Source: Oscillospiraceae bacterium
Lineage (GTDB): Bacteria > Bacillota > Clostridia > Oscillospirales > Oscillospiraceae
NCBI GenBank assembly: GCA_015068245.1
Contig: SVKU01000008.1
Coordinates: 22,628-86,627 of the forward strand
DNA length: 64,000 nt
Direction of reading: 5' to 3'
How positions within the stretch are numbered: position 1 is the stretch's first letter; the number at the start of each line of letters is the position of its first letter. Positions 44,053 to 52,249 of this stretch are shown here, piece after piece. A program made the translations under genes and the position numbers. The notes under the pieces were generated by a model. The model made no database searches, was not told where the DNA came from, and saw nothing but the letters and a program-made list of their open reading frames with translations.

Positions 44053-44607
44053 TCATAAAGTACACGCTATTGAATATCTTTCTACGATGATTCTTAAGTT
44101 TTTATCCAATTCTTCACTTCCGTCCAGACTAAGAACCGGGCATTGAAGCGATTCTGTCCATTTCTTATGCATTGCCAGACTGGTGGAACCACCGCCGATA
44201 TCGTAAGAGGCAACATCATCCAGAAAGCGTTGATGCGACTCATACATATCGCCGCCCGGGAGAACTCGGCTTCCGAATTCTTCATATTCCCGATGATGCA
44301 CTCTGGCAACCCGCACTTCTGTGGGTGCCGATAAATGAACAGCAAGGACAAAGTACGGATCAAAATGCTCATGAAAACTATCCATAGACCCCGCCATAAC
44401 AAAATGGTCTGTTTCCGAAATTGCAGCCATAAGTCTACTGATTCTTTCTGCACGGGGGTACATGACCGAATAAGGGATATCCGTATCATTTCGCCAGATA
44501 TAATCATCAATATCCACGAACAAGAATCCAAGTTCCTGTGCAACCATTCTTCCAAGCGTTGTTTTGCCGGATCCCGCCGGGCCAAGAATCATAATTCCTT
44601 TTTTCAC
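44053..44607 (-). CDS. P-loop kinase-like protein (shikimate/AAA kinase type)
   Basis: This 184-residue protein has an N-terminal P-loop (IMILGPAGSGKTTLGRMVAQ), LGFLFVDIDDYIW with a double acidic site, VMAGSMDSFHEHFDPYFVLA and VHLSAPTEVRVARVHHREYE, the usual layout of small nucleoside or shikimate kinases. Its substrate cannot be read from sequence. It lies alone just before the tRNA-Leu gene on the opposite strand. Confidence 0.8.
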   Translation of the reverse strand: MKKGIMILGPAGSGKTTLGRMVAQELGFLFVDIDDYIWRNDTDIPYSVMYPRAERISRLMAAISETDHFVMAGSMDSFHEHFDPYFVLAVHLSAPTEVRVARVHHREYEEFGSRVLPGGDMYESHQRFLDDVASYDIGGGSTSLAMHKKWTESLQCPVLSLDGSEELDKNLRIIVERYSIACTL

Positions 44608-44773
44608 ATTATCCCTCCATCAAAATAATAGTTAATATAACACTTCATCGCTCATTTATCAACGCAAGGTGATTGATGAAATGAGCGATGATGGCTCGAA
44701 AGTTCCCAAAAGGCGCAAAAAACATTCGCAATTGCATTGAAAGTATGATACAATAGCGTGACGAGATGCATAT

Positions 44774-44858
44774 GCGGGTATGATGGAATTGGTAGACATG
44801 CAGGATTTAGGTTCCTGTGGAGTGATCCGTTGGGGTTCGAGTCCCCATACCCGCACCA
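44774..44858 (+). tRNA. tRNA-Leu (TAG anticodon)
   Basis: The acceptor stem 5'-GCGGGTA (44774-44780) pairs with TACCCGC at 44848-44854; CCA is encoded at 44856-44858. Anticodon stem CAGGA/TCCTG encloses loop ttTAGgt, so the anticodon is TAG (reads CUA). The long variable arm and the GGTTCGAGTCC T-loop sequence are typical of tRNA-Leu. Confidence 0.96.
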
Positions 44859-44895
44859 TTTTATCCATGTAAATCAAAACGAAAGTGGTTTTTTT

Positions 44896-46014
44896 ATGAT
44901 AGAATACGATGAATACAAAGTAAAGCTGGCGGCTCTTGAGCCTGAACTGGCTGACCTTAAATCCGCTCTGGACGTTGACTCCGCCAAAGAAGAAATAGCC
45001 AGGCTCCACGAACAAGCTGCCGCTCCCGATTTCTGGAACGACCTTGCCAACAGCCAGAAAGTTCTCCAGCGCACAAAACAGCTGGAAAATAAGTGCAATA
45101 ACTTCGACAAGCTGGTATCCGACTGGGAGGACGTTTCCACTCTGGTGGAAATGGCAATGGAAGAAAATGATGAAAGCCTGCTGGGCGAGATCACCGAAGC
45201 TTTCAACGACCTGACTTCCCGCCTTGAAAACTCCCGTCTGGAAACTCTGCTTTCCGGCGAGTTCGACAAGAACAACGCTATCCTTACATTCCACGCAGGT
45301 GCAGGCGGCACCGAGGCTCAGGACTGGACTCAGATGCTGTACCGCATGTACACCCACTGGGCAGAAAGCCGCGGTTATAAATACGAGCTGCTGGACTGGC
45401 TTGACGGTGACGAAGCAGGCATCAAAAGCGCCGTTATCCGTATCGAGGGCGAAAACGCTTACGGTTACATGAAGAGCGAATCCGGCGTACATCGCCTTGT
45501 TCGTGTTTCTCCTTTCGACTCCTCCGGCCGCCGTCACACTTCCTTTGCCGCACTGGAAGTCGTTCCCGAAATCGAGGACGATGTCGATGTGGATATCCGT
45601 ACCGAAGATCTGAAAGTTGATACCTACCGCAGCTCCGGTGCAGGCGGTCAGCACGTTAACAAAACCGAAAGTGCTATCCGTATCACCCATATTCCCACCG
45701 GCATTGTTGTTGCCTGTCAGATGGAACGCAGCCAGCATCAGAACCGTGAAGTCGCCATGCGTATGCTCCGTTCCAAGCTGGTTGAGATCAAGGAACGTGA
45801 ACACCTCGAAAAGATTTCCGACATCAAGGGCGACCAGAAAGCCATCGAATGGGGCAGCCAGATACGTTCTTACGTCTTTATGCCCTACACTCTGGCCAAG
45901 GATCACCGCACAGGTTTTGAAATGGGCAACATCAACGCCGTTATGGACGGCGATATCGACGGCTTCATCAACGCCTATCTGAAAGCCTCCGCAACAGGAA
46001 ACTGGGCAAAATAA
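44896..46014 (+). CDS. prfB: Peptide chain release factor 2
   Basis: RF2 terminates at UGA and UAA. The 372 residues include the SPF specificity motif (RVSPFDSSGRRHTSF) and the catalytic GGQ (RSSGAGGQHVNKTES). In most bacteria prfB carries an in-frame UGA and a +1 frameshift near codon 26; here the N-terminus (MIEYDEYKVKLAALEPELAD onward) runs straight through with no internal stop, so the frameshift is absent. The start ATG at 44896 has only a weak GAAAGTGG ahead. It lies between tRNA-Leu and secG. Confidence 0.95.
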   Translation: MIEYDEYKVKLAALEPELADLKSALDVDSAKEEIARLHEQAAAPDFWNDLANSQKVLQRTKQLENKCNNFDKLVSDWEDVSTLVEMAMEENDESLLGEITEAFNDLTSRLENSRLETLLSGEFDKNNAILTFHAGAGGTEAQDWTQMLYRMYTHWAESRGYKYELLDWLDGDEAGIKSAVIRIEGENAYGYMKSESGVHRLVRVSPFDSSGRRHTSFAALEVVPEIEDDVDVDIRTEDLKVDTYRSSGAGGQHVNKTESAIRITHIPTGIVVACQMERSQHQNREVAMRMLRSKLVEIKEREHLEKISDIKGDQKAIEWGSQIRSYVFMPYTLAKDHRTGFEMGNINAVMDGDIDGFINAYLKASATGNWAK

Positions 46015-46034
46015 ACCTTTTTCACAAAAAGTTC

Positions 46035-46063
46035 TTGAAATAGACCAAATCATATGATACAAT
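46035..46063 (+). promoter_or_regulatory. Promoter for secG
   Basis: TTGAAA (46035-46040), a 17-bp spacer and TACAAT (46058-46063) lie 55 bases before the secG start. Confidence 0.7.
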
Positions 46064-46117
46064 GCAATTTGCGCATTAATGAAATTTTCCGCTTGCCGGA
46101 TCGCATAGGAGGTTAAA

Positions 46118-46354
46118 ATGGGTACTTTTGAGACTATCCTGGTCGTTCTCCAGGTCATCGTCGCCGTGGCTGTTGTGCTGGTCGTTCTCTTCCAGTCCGG
46201 CAAGAATGCAGGTCTGTCCGGTGCTATCGCCGGTGCTGCCGAGTCCTTCATGAGCAAGGGCAAAGCCAAGACCACCGACGCAATGCTGGCCAAGGCTACC
46301 AAGTGGGTTGCCGCCGCATTCGTTATCCTTACCCTGCTTATCACCATTATCTAA
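46118..46354 (+). CDS. secG: Protein translocase subunit SecG
   Basis: SecG assists SecYEG-mediated export. The 78-residue protein has two membrane helices (TILVVLQVIVAVAVVLVVLF and VAAAFVILTLLITII), the QSGKNAGLSGAIAGAA link and MSKGKAKTTDA, which match the family. The ribosome site AGGAGG is close. A strong terminator follows at 46366-46393. Confidence 0.93.
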   Translation: MGTFETILVVLQVIVAVAVVLVVLFQSGKNAGLSGAIAGAAESFMSKGKAKTTDAMLAKATKWVAAAFVILTLLITII

Positions 46355-46365
46355 TGTGGTACCGA

Positions 46366-46398
46366 AAACCGCCGCTCGATTGAGCGGCGGTTTTTTGT
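46366..46398 (+). terminator. Terminator of secG
   Basis: A 12-bp stem, aaaccgccgctc (46366-46377) with 46382-46393, has a GATT loop and is followed by a T-run. Confidence 0.92.
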
Positions 46399-46424
46399 GC
46401 ATTTATTATGATAATCTACCCCCT

Positions 46425-46885
46425 ACGATATTCAACGTCACGTTGTGCGTAATTGGCGGGCGACGAAACGTCGCCCCTACGGCGTGGTTACGTCACGTTG
46501 TGCGTTGTAGGGGCTGGCGTCCTCGACAGCCCATAGCGGAACGACGAGGACGTCGTTCCCTACGTCGTCAACGCAAGCGCCGTGAGTGATTAGCGGCGGG
46601 AGCAAGCCCCCGCCCTACGGCGTGGTTACGTCACGTTGTGCGCAATCAGTTGGCGACGAAACGTCGCCCCTACGGTGTGGTACGTTGCGTTGTGCGTTGT
46701 AGGGGCTGGCGTCCTCGACAGCCCATAGCGGAACGACGAGGACGTCGTTCCCTACGTCGTCGACGCAAGCGTCGTGAGTGATTGGCGGCGGGAGCAAGCC
46801 CCCGCCCTACGGCGTGGTTACGTCACGTTGTGCGCAATCAGTTGGCGAAGAAACGTCGCCCCTACTGCGCTCAGGATGACATGGG
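46425..46885. repeat. Repeat block 4: tandem ~192-bp units of palindromic modules
   Basis: Two nearly identical units lie in tandem at about 46461-46653 and 46654-46845 and a third begins at 46846. Each unit contains GGCGACGAAACGTCGCC, linker, GGCTGGCGTCCTCGACAGCC, CGACGAGGACGTCG, a gtcgtcRacgcaagcgYcgtgag segment and GGCGGGAGCAAGCCCCCGCC. Differences between units are concentrated in stem positions. The block lies between convergent secG and spoIID, with no gene inside. Confidence 0.85.
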
Positions 46886-46915
46886 TAGTGCAGCATTGTT
46901 CAAAATGAAAGTCAA

Positions 46916-47887
46916 TTATGCCCCCAATCTCTCCACCGTGCAGCCGGAATAATACCATGTGAGTATTTCTTCAAAACCGCCGCCGCTTTGTGCCATGGCG
47001 TTTGCTCCGTACTGGCTCATGCCCACTCCGTGACCGTAGCCGTAGGTGATGAACTCCACACCGGAAGCCGTCAGTTCCATATCGAAGCAGGCTGATTTAA
47101 GTCCAAACAGGCTGCGTATCTGAGGGCCTGTAAGCTCAACTCCGCCAAGAACAGCCGTTTTGACCGCTCCCGCATCGGTATAGGTCACGTCCATCAGCCA
47201 GTCGCCGGAAAAGTCCGCTTCGTTGTTATATTCCCGAACCGCAAGGCAGAAATCCGTAAGCGGCACCGTTACACTTTCCGTTCTTACTTCCGTTTCCGGG
47301 CTTTCAACCGCCGTCAGATACGGAACGGACGAACCCCAGACCTCCACTGCGTCCTCGGTTTTCCCCCATGATGACGAAAAGAACACGGCATCAATTATTG
47401 TTCCGTCATAAGTCACCACCAGTCCGTCGGTTTCCTCCACCGCCTGCCGAAACACCTCATTCTCCGGCTGTTTCCAGCCCATACAGCATGTGCTTTCCCC
47501 ACAGATATCTGCGTCGCCATGCTTGCTGCCGCAGGCCAGCTTTCGCATAACATTTGTTCTGGCGGCTACCGCCTGGGCTTTCAGTGCCTCGGTTTCAAAG
47601 GACGCCGGCATTTCCCCAGCCACCACTCCCGCCACGTATTCGCTGAGGCTCATGGTTTCAACAGAACCGTTCAGCAGGACTTTTACGCTGACCGTTTCGT
47701 CATAAGGCCGAACAGATTCCGGCTCGTCCGGATTTATGGGTACCGTAACCTGCGCCGTTCCGTCCTCGGCAGCTTCCAAGGCGGCACTTGGCGCAGCAGT
47801 TTCCGGCGGTTCAACATAAGGAATCGTGTAAGCCGCCAATGCCGAACAAAGCAGCAAAAATCCTCCGATAATAAAAGCCTGTTTCAT
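46916..47887 (-). CDS. spoIID: SpoIID/LytB-domain protein (lytic transglycosylase-like)
   Basis: SpoIID trims glycan strands during engulfment. The 323-residue protein has an N-terminal signal anchor (FIIGGFLLLCSALAAYTIPY), a linker with Glu and Pro, and the SpoIID domain: LSEYVAGVVAGEMPASFETE with the likely catalytic Glu, LKAQAVAARTNVMRKL, a Cys-rich GDADICGESTCCMGW segment and ITYGYGHGVGMSQYGANAMA. The start ATG at 47887 has GGAG upstream. It is not adjacent to the usual spoIIM/spoIIP genes, so another SpoIID homologue could exist elsewhere. Confidence 0.88.
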   Translation of the reverse strand: MKQAFIIGGFLLLCSALAAYTIPYVEPPETAAPSAALEAAEDGTAQVTVPINPDEPESVRPYDETVSVKVLLNGSVETMSLSEYVAGVVAGEMPASFETEALKAQAVAARTNVMRKLACGSKHGDADICGESTCCMGWKQPENEVFRQAVEETDGLVVTYDGTIIDAVFFSSSWGKTEDAVEVWGSSVPYLTAVESPETEVRTESVTVPLTDFCLAVREYNNEADFSGDWLMDVTYTDAGAVKTAVLGGVELTGPQIRSLFGLKSACFDMELTASGVEFITYGYGHGVGMSQYGANAMAQSGGGFEEILTWYYSGCTVERLGA

Positions 47888-47937
47888 TGGTACCATCTCC
47901 ATTTTGCAAGAATGTCCATCTTTCGATTCATTTTGTC

Positions 47938-47966
47938 TTGACACATTACTGTTTCGTCTGTATAAT
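47938..47966 (+). promoter_or_regulatory. Consensus promoter for citrate synthase
   Basis: A perfect TTGACA (47938-47943) and perfect TATAAT (47961-47966) are separated by 17 bp, upstream of the citrate synthase gene. It overlaps the divergent spoIID upstream region. Confidence 0.9.
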
Positions 47967-48016
47967 TACAGAATAATTTGCAAGAAAATTTCTTTTTTAT
48001 TCAAGGCGGTGTCATC

Positions 48017-49372
48017 ATGTACAACCTTTCAACCAGCGAATTTGTTGCCAGTTTATGCAGCAAGATGAAAAATAATAACCGGATAGACAGCAAACTTTAC
48101 GACAAGTATTCCGTAAAGCGTGGACTGCGTAATTCCGACGGCACCGGCGTTATGGCAGGCATTACCCGTATCGGCAACGTCATCGGTTATTCCATTATAG
48201 ACGGGGAAAAAACTCCTTTGGAGGGCAAGCTTTACTATCGTGGTTACGAGATCAACGACCTTATCAACGGCTTTACTTCCGCCGGCAGATTCGGCTTTGA
48301 GGAGATAACCTACCTGCTGCTGTTTGGTGAGCTTCCCAGCCAGAGCCAGTATGAGGATTTTCGCACCGTTATCGGCAAGCACATGACCCTGCCCACCAAC
48401 TTCACCGAGGACATGATAATCAAAGCTCCCAGCGCAGATATCATGAACAAGCTGGCTCGTTCCGTCCTGGTTCTTTACTCCTACGACGATTCGGCAGACA
48501 GCACCGATGAAGCAGACATGCTCCATCAGGCTATCCGTCTCATTTCCCGCTTCCCTACCATTATCGCCCATTCCTACGCAGTTAAACGTCACTACTTTGA
48601 TAATGAGAGCCTTTACCTTCACAGACCCGACGAAAGCCTGTCTTTGGCAGAAAACTTCCTGCGTGGCGTCCGTCCCGACAAGCAGTATTCCGAAGAGGAA
48701 GCCAAGCTGCTTGACCTGTGCATGGTCATTCATGCGGAGCATGGCGGCGGCAACAACTCTGCTTTTACCTGCCGTACTCTGGCATCTGCCGGAACGGACA
48801 CATATTCATGTATATCCGCTGCCTGCGGCTCATTGAAAGGTCCCAAGCACGGCGGTGCCAACAACCGTGTTATGCGTATGTTTGAGGAACTGAAAGCAGC
48901 TGTTGAGAATCCCAGAAGCGACGATCAGGTATGCGATTACCTTGAAAAGCAGCTGCGAGGCGAGGTTGGCGACAAAAGCGGCCTTATTTACGGTATGGGT
49001 CACGCAGTTTACACTCTGTCCGATCCCCGTGCGGTTATCCTGAAAAACAACGCCCGTTCACTTGCGGAGAAAACCGGGTTTGGAGAAGAGCTTGAACTGA
49101 TGGAACGCATTGAGCGGCTCACTCCTCAGGTATTCAAAAATGTTACCGGCGGCGACAAGGTTCTGTGCGCCAACGTGGATATGTATTCCGGTCTTGTATA
49201 TAAGATGCTTGGTATCCCCACCGAGCTGTTTACTCCCCTGTTTGCCGCAGCCAGAGTCAGCGGCTGGTGCGCCCACAGGATCGAGGAGGAAATGACCGGC
49301 GGCAGAATATACCGCCCGGCATACAAGGCAGTTACCCTGTCCAGACCTTATGTGGATATGAGCGAAAGATAA
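48017..49372 (+). CDS. gltA: Citrate synthase
   Basis: The enzyme condenses acetyl-CoA and oxaloacetate. The 451 residues include YYRGYEINDLINGFTSAGRF, FEEITYLLLFGELPSQSQYE, MVIHAEHGGGNNSAFTCRTL (catalytic His), GPKHGGANNRVMRMFEELK, GMGHAVYTLSDPRAVILK (catalytic His) and PTELFTPLFAAARVSGWCAH (catalytic Asp region is in this C-terminal part). The Si-type sequence is longer than in many bacteria (an extra N-terminal stretch). The start ATG at 48017 has AAGGCGGTG ahead. It stands alone between two terminators. Confidence 0.94.
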   Translation: MYNLSTSEFVASLCSKMKNNNRIDSKLYDKYSVKRGLRNSDGTGVMAGITRIGNVIGYSIIDGEKTPLEGKLYYRGYEINDLINGFTSAGRFGFEEITYLLLFGELPSQSQYEDFRTVIGKHMTLPTNFTEDMIIKAPSADIMNKLARSVLVLYSYDDSADSTDEADMLHQAIRLISRFPTIIAHSYAVKRHYFDNESLYLHRPDESLSLAENFLRGVRPDKQYSEEEAKLLDLCMVIHAEHGGGNNSAFTCRTLASAGTDTYSCISAACGSLKGPKHGGANNRVMRMFEELKAAVENPRSDDQVCDYLEKQLRGEVGDKSGLIYGMGHAVYTLSDPRAVILKNNARSLAEKTGFGEELELMERIERLTPQVFKNVTGGDKVLCANVDMYSGLVYKMLGIPTELFTPLFAAARVSGWCAHRIEEEMTGGRIYRPAYKAVTLSRPYVDMSER

Positions 49373-49373
49373 A

Positions 49374-49420
49374 CAAATAGCTGTCATTCCGGCACTTCGG
49401 AATGACAGCTATTTGTTTTT
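49374..49420. terminator. Terminator between citrate synthase and mnmE genes
   Basis: An 18-bp stem from 49374 (caaatagctgtcattccg) to 49391 pairs with 49398-49415 and is followed by TTTTT. A- and T-rich flanks on both sides suit the two convergent genes. Confidence 0.9.
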
Positions 49421-49431
49421 ATATCCTTGTA

Positions 49432-50796
49432 TTATTTACCTACGCAGAAGCGTTCAAATATCCTGCCTGTTACATCTTCGCTTACAAGGCGGCCGGTTAT
49501 CTCCGCCAGTGCTTCCATGGCTGCTTCAACGTCCACCAGCACTGCGTCCGGTGTTACGGCGGCATACATGGAATCCAGCGAATATGCTATTGCATCTGCC
49601 GCACGTCTGACAGCCTCGGCATGACGCTCGTTGGTTACTATGCCGCCGTCGTATACTATGCCGCCGTCGTCAAACAGTTCTGCCACCGCTTTGTCAAGGG
49701 AGTCAAGACCTTTGTTCTCCGCTGCGGAAACTATGCAAACGTGGTCAAAATGCGTTTTCAGCTCGTCCACGTTCAGCATCAGAGGCAGATCGGATTTGTT
49801 GACCACCGCTATGGCCTTTTTGGCAGTTGCTGCGGCACGGATAGTATCCTCGTCAGCTTCGGGTACGGAACCGTCGAACACAGCCAGTGCCAGCTGCGCA
49901 CCGTCGGCAGCCTTGAACGCCCTTTCAACACCTGCTTTTTCCACCGGGTCATCGGTTGCCCGCAATCCTGCGGTATCCGCTATGCGCAGCAGCACTCCGC
50001 CCACACGGACGCTTTCGGTAATGGTGTCTCTTGTGGTGCCTGCTATCTCCGTTACAATAGCCCGGTCATAGCCCAAAAGCGCATTGAGCAAACTGGATTT
50101 TCCCGCATTGGGTCGGCCGACTATTGCGCAGGTTACACCGCTTTTTATCATTCTGCCTCGGTCATAGCTTTTGTACAATGCGTCCAGTTCACTGTAAGCT
50201 TCCTGCAGAGTATGTTCAAAATCCTGCAGACGGAAATCCTCGATATCCTCATCGGGATAGTCCAGCACAGCATGGAAATGAGCCATTATATTGGTCAGGC
50301 TGTCGTAAATGCTGTCGATTTTTCTGCCCATAACTCCTGCCAGCTGACCTGCAGCATTTCTGGCAGCTTCGGCAGTTTCGGCAGATATCAGATCTATGAC
50401 CGCCTCTGCCTGGGTAAGGTCCATACGCCCGTTGAGAAAGGCACGTTTGGTAAACTCTCCCGCCAGCGCCTGCCTTGCTCCTGCGTTGAACAGTGCTTCC
50501 AGCGCTGCAGCCAGTACCGCAGGCGAACCGTGGCACTGGATCTCTGCCGTATCTTCGCCGGTGTAGCTGTTTGGTGCCTTGCTGTGGAAGCAAAGGCACT
50601 CGTCGATAACGGCACCGGTAACGTCATATACCTTGCCAAGGGTCATTTTCCCCGGGGGTAAATCTCCGAGATTTTTCCCGCTGTTGGGTTTGAAAACCCT
50701 GCCTGCCACCTCTGCCGCACCGTCACCGCTGAGACGTATTATCCCTATGGCGGAAAGCACATTTGCAGTTGCTATGGCAGCTATTACATCAGACAT
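49432..50796 (-). CDS. mnmE: tRNA modification GTPase MnmE
   Basis: MnmE, with MnmG, makes the wobble-uridine modification of several tRNAs. The 454 residues include the N-terminal folate-binding domain (IATANVLSAIGIIRLSGDGA), G1 (AIVGRPNAGKSSLLNALLG), G2/G3 (EIAGTTRDTITESVRV and IADTAGLRATDDPVE) and a C-terminus ending in FERFCVGK, which carries the conserved Cys. In many Clostridia mnmE lies next to jag and mnmG by the origin; here it is alone after a surface serine hydrolase gene. Confidence 0.95.
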   Translation of the reverse strand: MSDVIAAIATANVLSAIGIIRLSGDGAAEVAGRVFKPNSGKNLGDLPPGKMTLGKVYDVTGAVIDECLCFHSKAPNSYTGEDTAEIQCHGSPAVLAAALEALFNAGARQALAGEFTKRAFLNGRMDLTQAEAVIDLISAETAEAARNAAGQLAGVMGRKIDSIYDSLTNIMAHFHAVLDYPDEDIEDFRLQDFEHTLQEAYSELDALYKSYDRGRMIKSGVTCAIVGRPNAGKSSLLNALLGYDRAIVTEIAGTTRDTITESVRVGGVLLRIADTAGLRATDDPVEKAGVERAFKAADGAQLALAVFDGSVPEADEDTIRAAATAKKAIAVVNKSDLPLMLNVDELKTHFDHVCIVSAAENKGLDSLDKAVAELFDDGGIVYDGGIVTNERHAEAVRRAADAIAYSLDSMYAAVTPDAVLVDVEAAMEALAEITGRLVSEDVTGRIFERFCVGK

Positions 50797-50822
50797 TTTT
50801 TGTCCTCCTGAGTTTAAACTGA

Positions 50823-52148
50823 TCAGCGTTTTGCAGCATGTTTGCCTTTTTTGCTGCGGCGTTTTTTCTTTTTGCCTCCGGAACGAAGTACCGACACTAT
50901 AACCACAACACCAAGCACAATGACCGCTGCGGGCAAAAGCAGCGAAAGTATCCCCATTTCCTTTTCAGGCTCGGGCACCACCGGTTCGGGCTGCGGAGTA
51001 ACGACGGGAACAGGTTCTTCGCTGACGTCAGGTTCGGGTTCTGCAATGATTTCTTCGGTTTCTTCGGGGCTGATAACTATCACGGGAGCGGATTCGATCG
51101 CCTCTATCTCCTCTATCATCTGCTGCAGCTTTTCTTCTTCGGTGAGAGGGGTCGGTTCTTCGGTAACCTCGGGTTCCTCTGAGGGTTCGGTCTCAATTTC
51201 CGAATGCTCTGCCACATATTTATCGTGAGCCGTGGTATAGTCGGTATATTCCGCCATCAGCTCAGCAAGTCTGCCAACAACATTCTCGCCGTTGGGCAAG
51301 CCATCGGTGTAGCAAGCCAGCAGGAACGGCGTTTCGGTGTAGATTATGCCCACATCATTGTAATTGTCGCCAAGATAGCCGTATTTGTGGGCAACTTCGC
51401 AGGAAAGGTAACGTCTGAAATACATTCCCGGCTGCGCCTGTTTGAGATAATTTATAACAGTTTCATAGTCACCGGAGTGTTCGTAAAGATACTGCAGGCA
51501 GCCAATCATATAGTCGCAGGGGAAATAGTTGTCGTAAAGCATTTCCCTGTCGAATCCGGAAAAATCATAGTTGCCGTAAATCTTGATGCGGTCAAGATAA
51601 TGGTCGTAACCCTGACCCTCATAGGCATACCGCAGAAGCAGTTCGGAGGTATCGTTGTCCGAATCCACAAGACTCTTTTGCATCAGCTCGCCAACGATGC
51701 CGCTGCGGGAAATCTTGTACTGAACGGGGGCAGCTTCACCGTCTACGGTGGTTTCAGAATCGGAATCGGGTTCTATGAGTACAGCTCCCTCGGGCAATTC
51801 CTCGCCCTCTTTGAGCGTCTTTTTCAGTTCGGCGGTTATCTCGGTTTCTTCGGTTAGAACGCCCTGGGCTATCATGTCGCAGTAAAGCATGTTCAGCGGC
51901 AGCTTGTATGTACTGGCAGCCAGCATCAGCGTATGCTCGTTGAAAGATACCAGTTCTCCGGTGGCGGTGTTCAGATAAGCCATGGAGAAGTTTTCTTCGT
52001 TCAAACCGTTTTCCGTCATAAACTCCACAACGGCATCGGCTGCGGTGGTGGTATAAAACCTGCTTTGGCTAAGCTCGTCCAGCGTTACGGCAGACGCCAC
52101 CACAGTCAAAACAAGCAGGATGGATATTATTGAAACAAGTTTTTTCAT
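50823..52148 (-). CDS. Membrane-anchored beta-lactamase-like serine hydrolase
   Basis: This 441-residue protein has a signal peptide, an SxxK motif (AASTYKLPLN), an SDN motif in VDSDNDTSEL and KYG (AHKYGYLGDN) in place of the usual KTG. A long Glu/Pro-rich linker (residues about 320-400), a membrane helix (GILSLLLPAAVIVLGVVVIV) and a basic tail follow, so the enzyme part should sit outside the membrane, anchored by its C-terminus. It could be a DD-peptidase or a penicillin-binding serine hydrolase; KYG makes classical beta-lactamase activity less likely. It precedes mnmE by 26 bases. Confidence 0.82.
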   Translation of the reverse strand: MKKLVSIISILLVLTVVASAVTLDELSQSRFYTTTAADAVVEFMTENGLNEENFSMAYLNTATGELVSFNEHTLMLAASTYKLPLNMLYCDMIAQGVLTEETEITAELKKTLKEGEELPEGAVLIEPDSDSETTVDGEAAPVQYKISRSGIVGELMQKSLVDSDNDTSELLLRYAYEGQGYDHYLDRIKIYGNYDFSGFDREMLYDNYFPCDYMIGCLQYLYEHSGDYETVINYLKQAQPGMYFRRYLSCEVAHKYGYLGDNYNDVGIIYTETPFLLACYTDGLPNGENVVGRLAELMAEYTDYTTAHDKYVAEHSEIETEPSEEPEVTEEPTPLTEEEKLQQMIEEIEAIESAPVIVISPEETEEIIAEPEPDVSEEPVPVVTPQPEPVVPEPEKEMGILSLLLPAAVIVLGVVVIVSVLRSGGKKKKRRSKKGKHAAKR

Positions 52149-52249
52149 TTTGTACCTCCATGTACAGGGTCGTTAAAATAATTGTACCACGAATCTGCTT
52201 TGTATGCTACAATAATCTATAATAATCAAGTGTTCAACAGGTGAATATT

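Noticed and set aside
44659..46347. A 562-residue open frame on the minus strand across tRNA-Leu, prfB and secG
   Set aside because: It runs antisense through a tRNA and two clear genes, with an incoherent composition.
46425..46885. A CRISPR array
   Set aside because: Repeats are long, palindromic and of unequal spacing, without unique spacers or cas genes.
49402..50661. A 419-residue frame opposite mnmE
   Set aside because: Shadow of mnmE; no ribosome site or domain.
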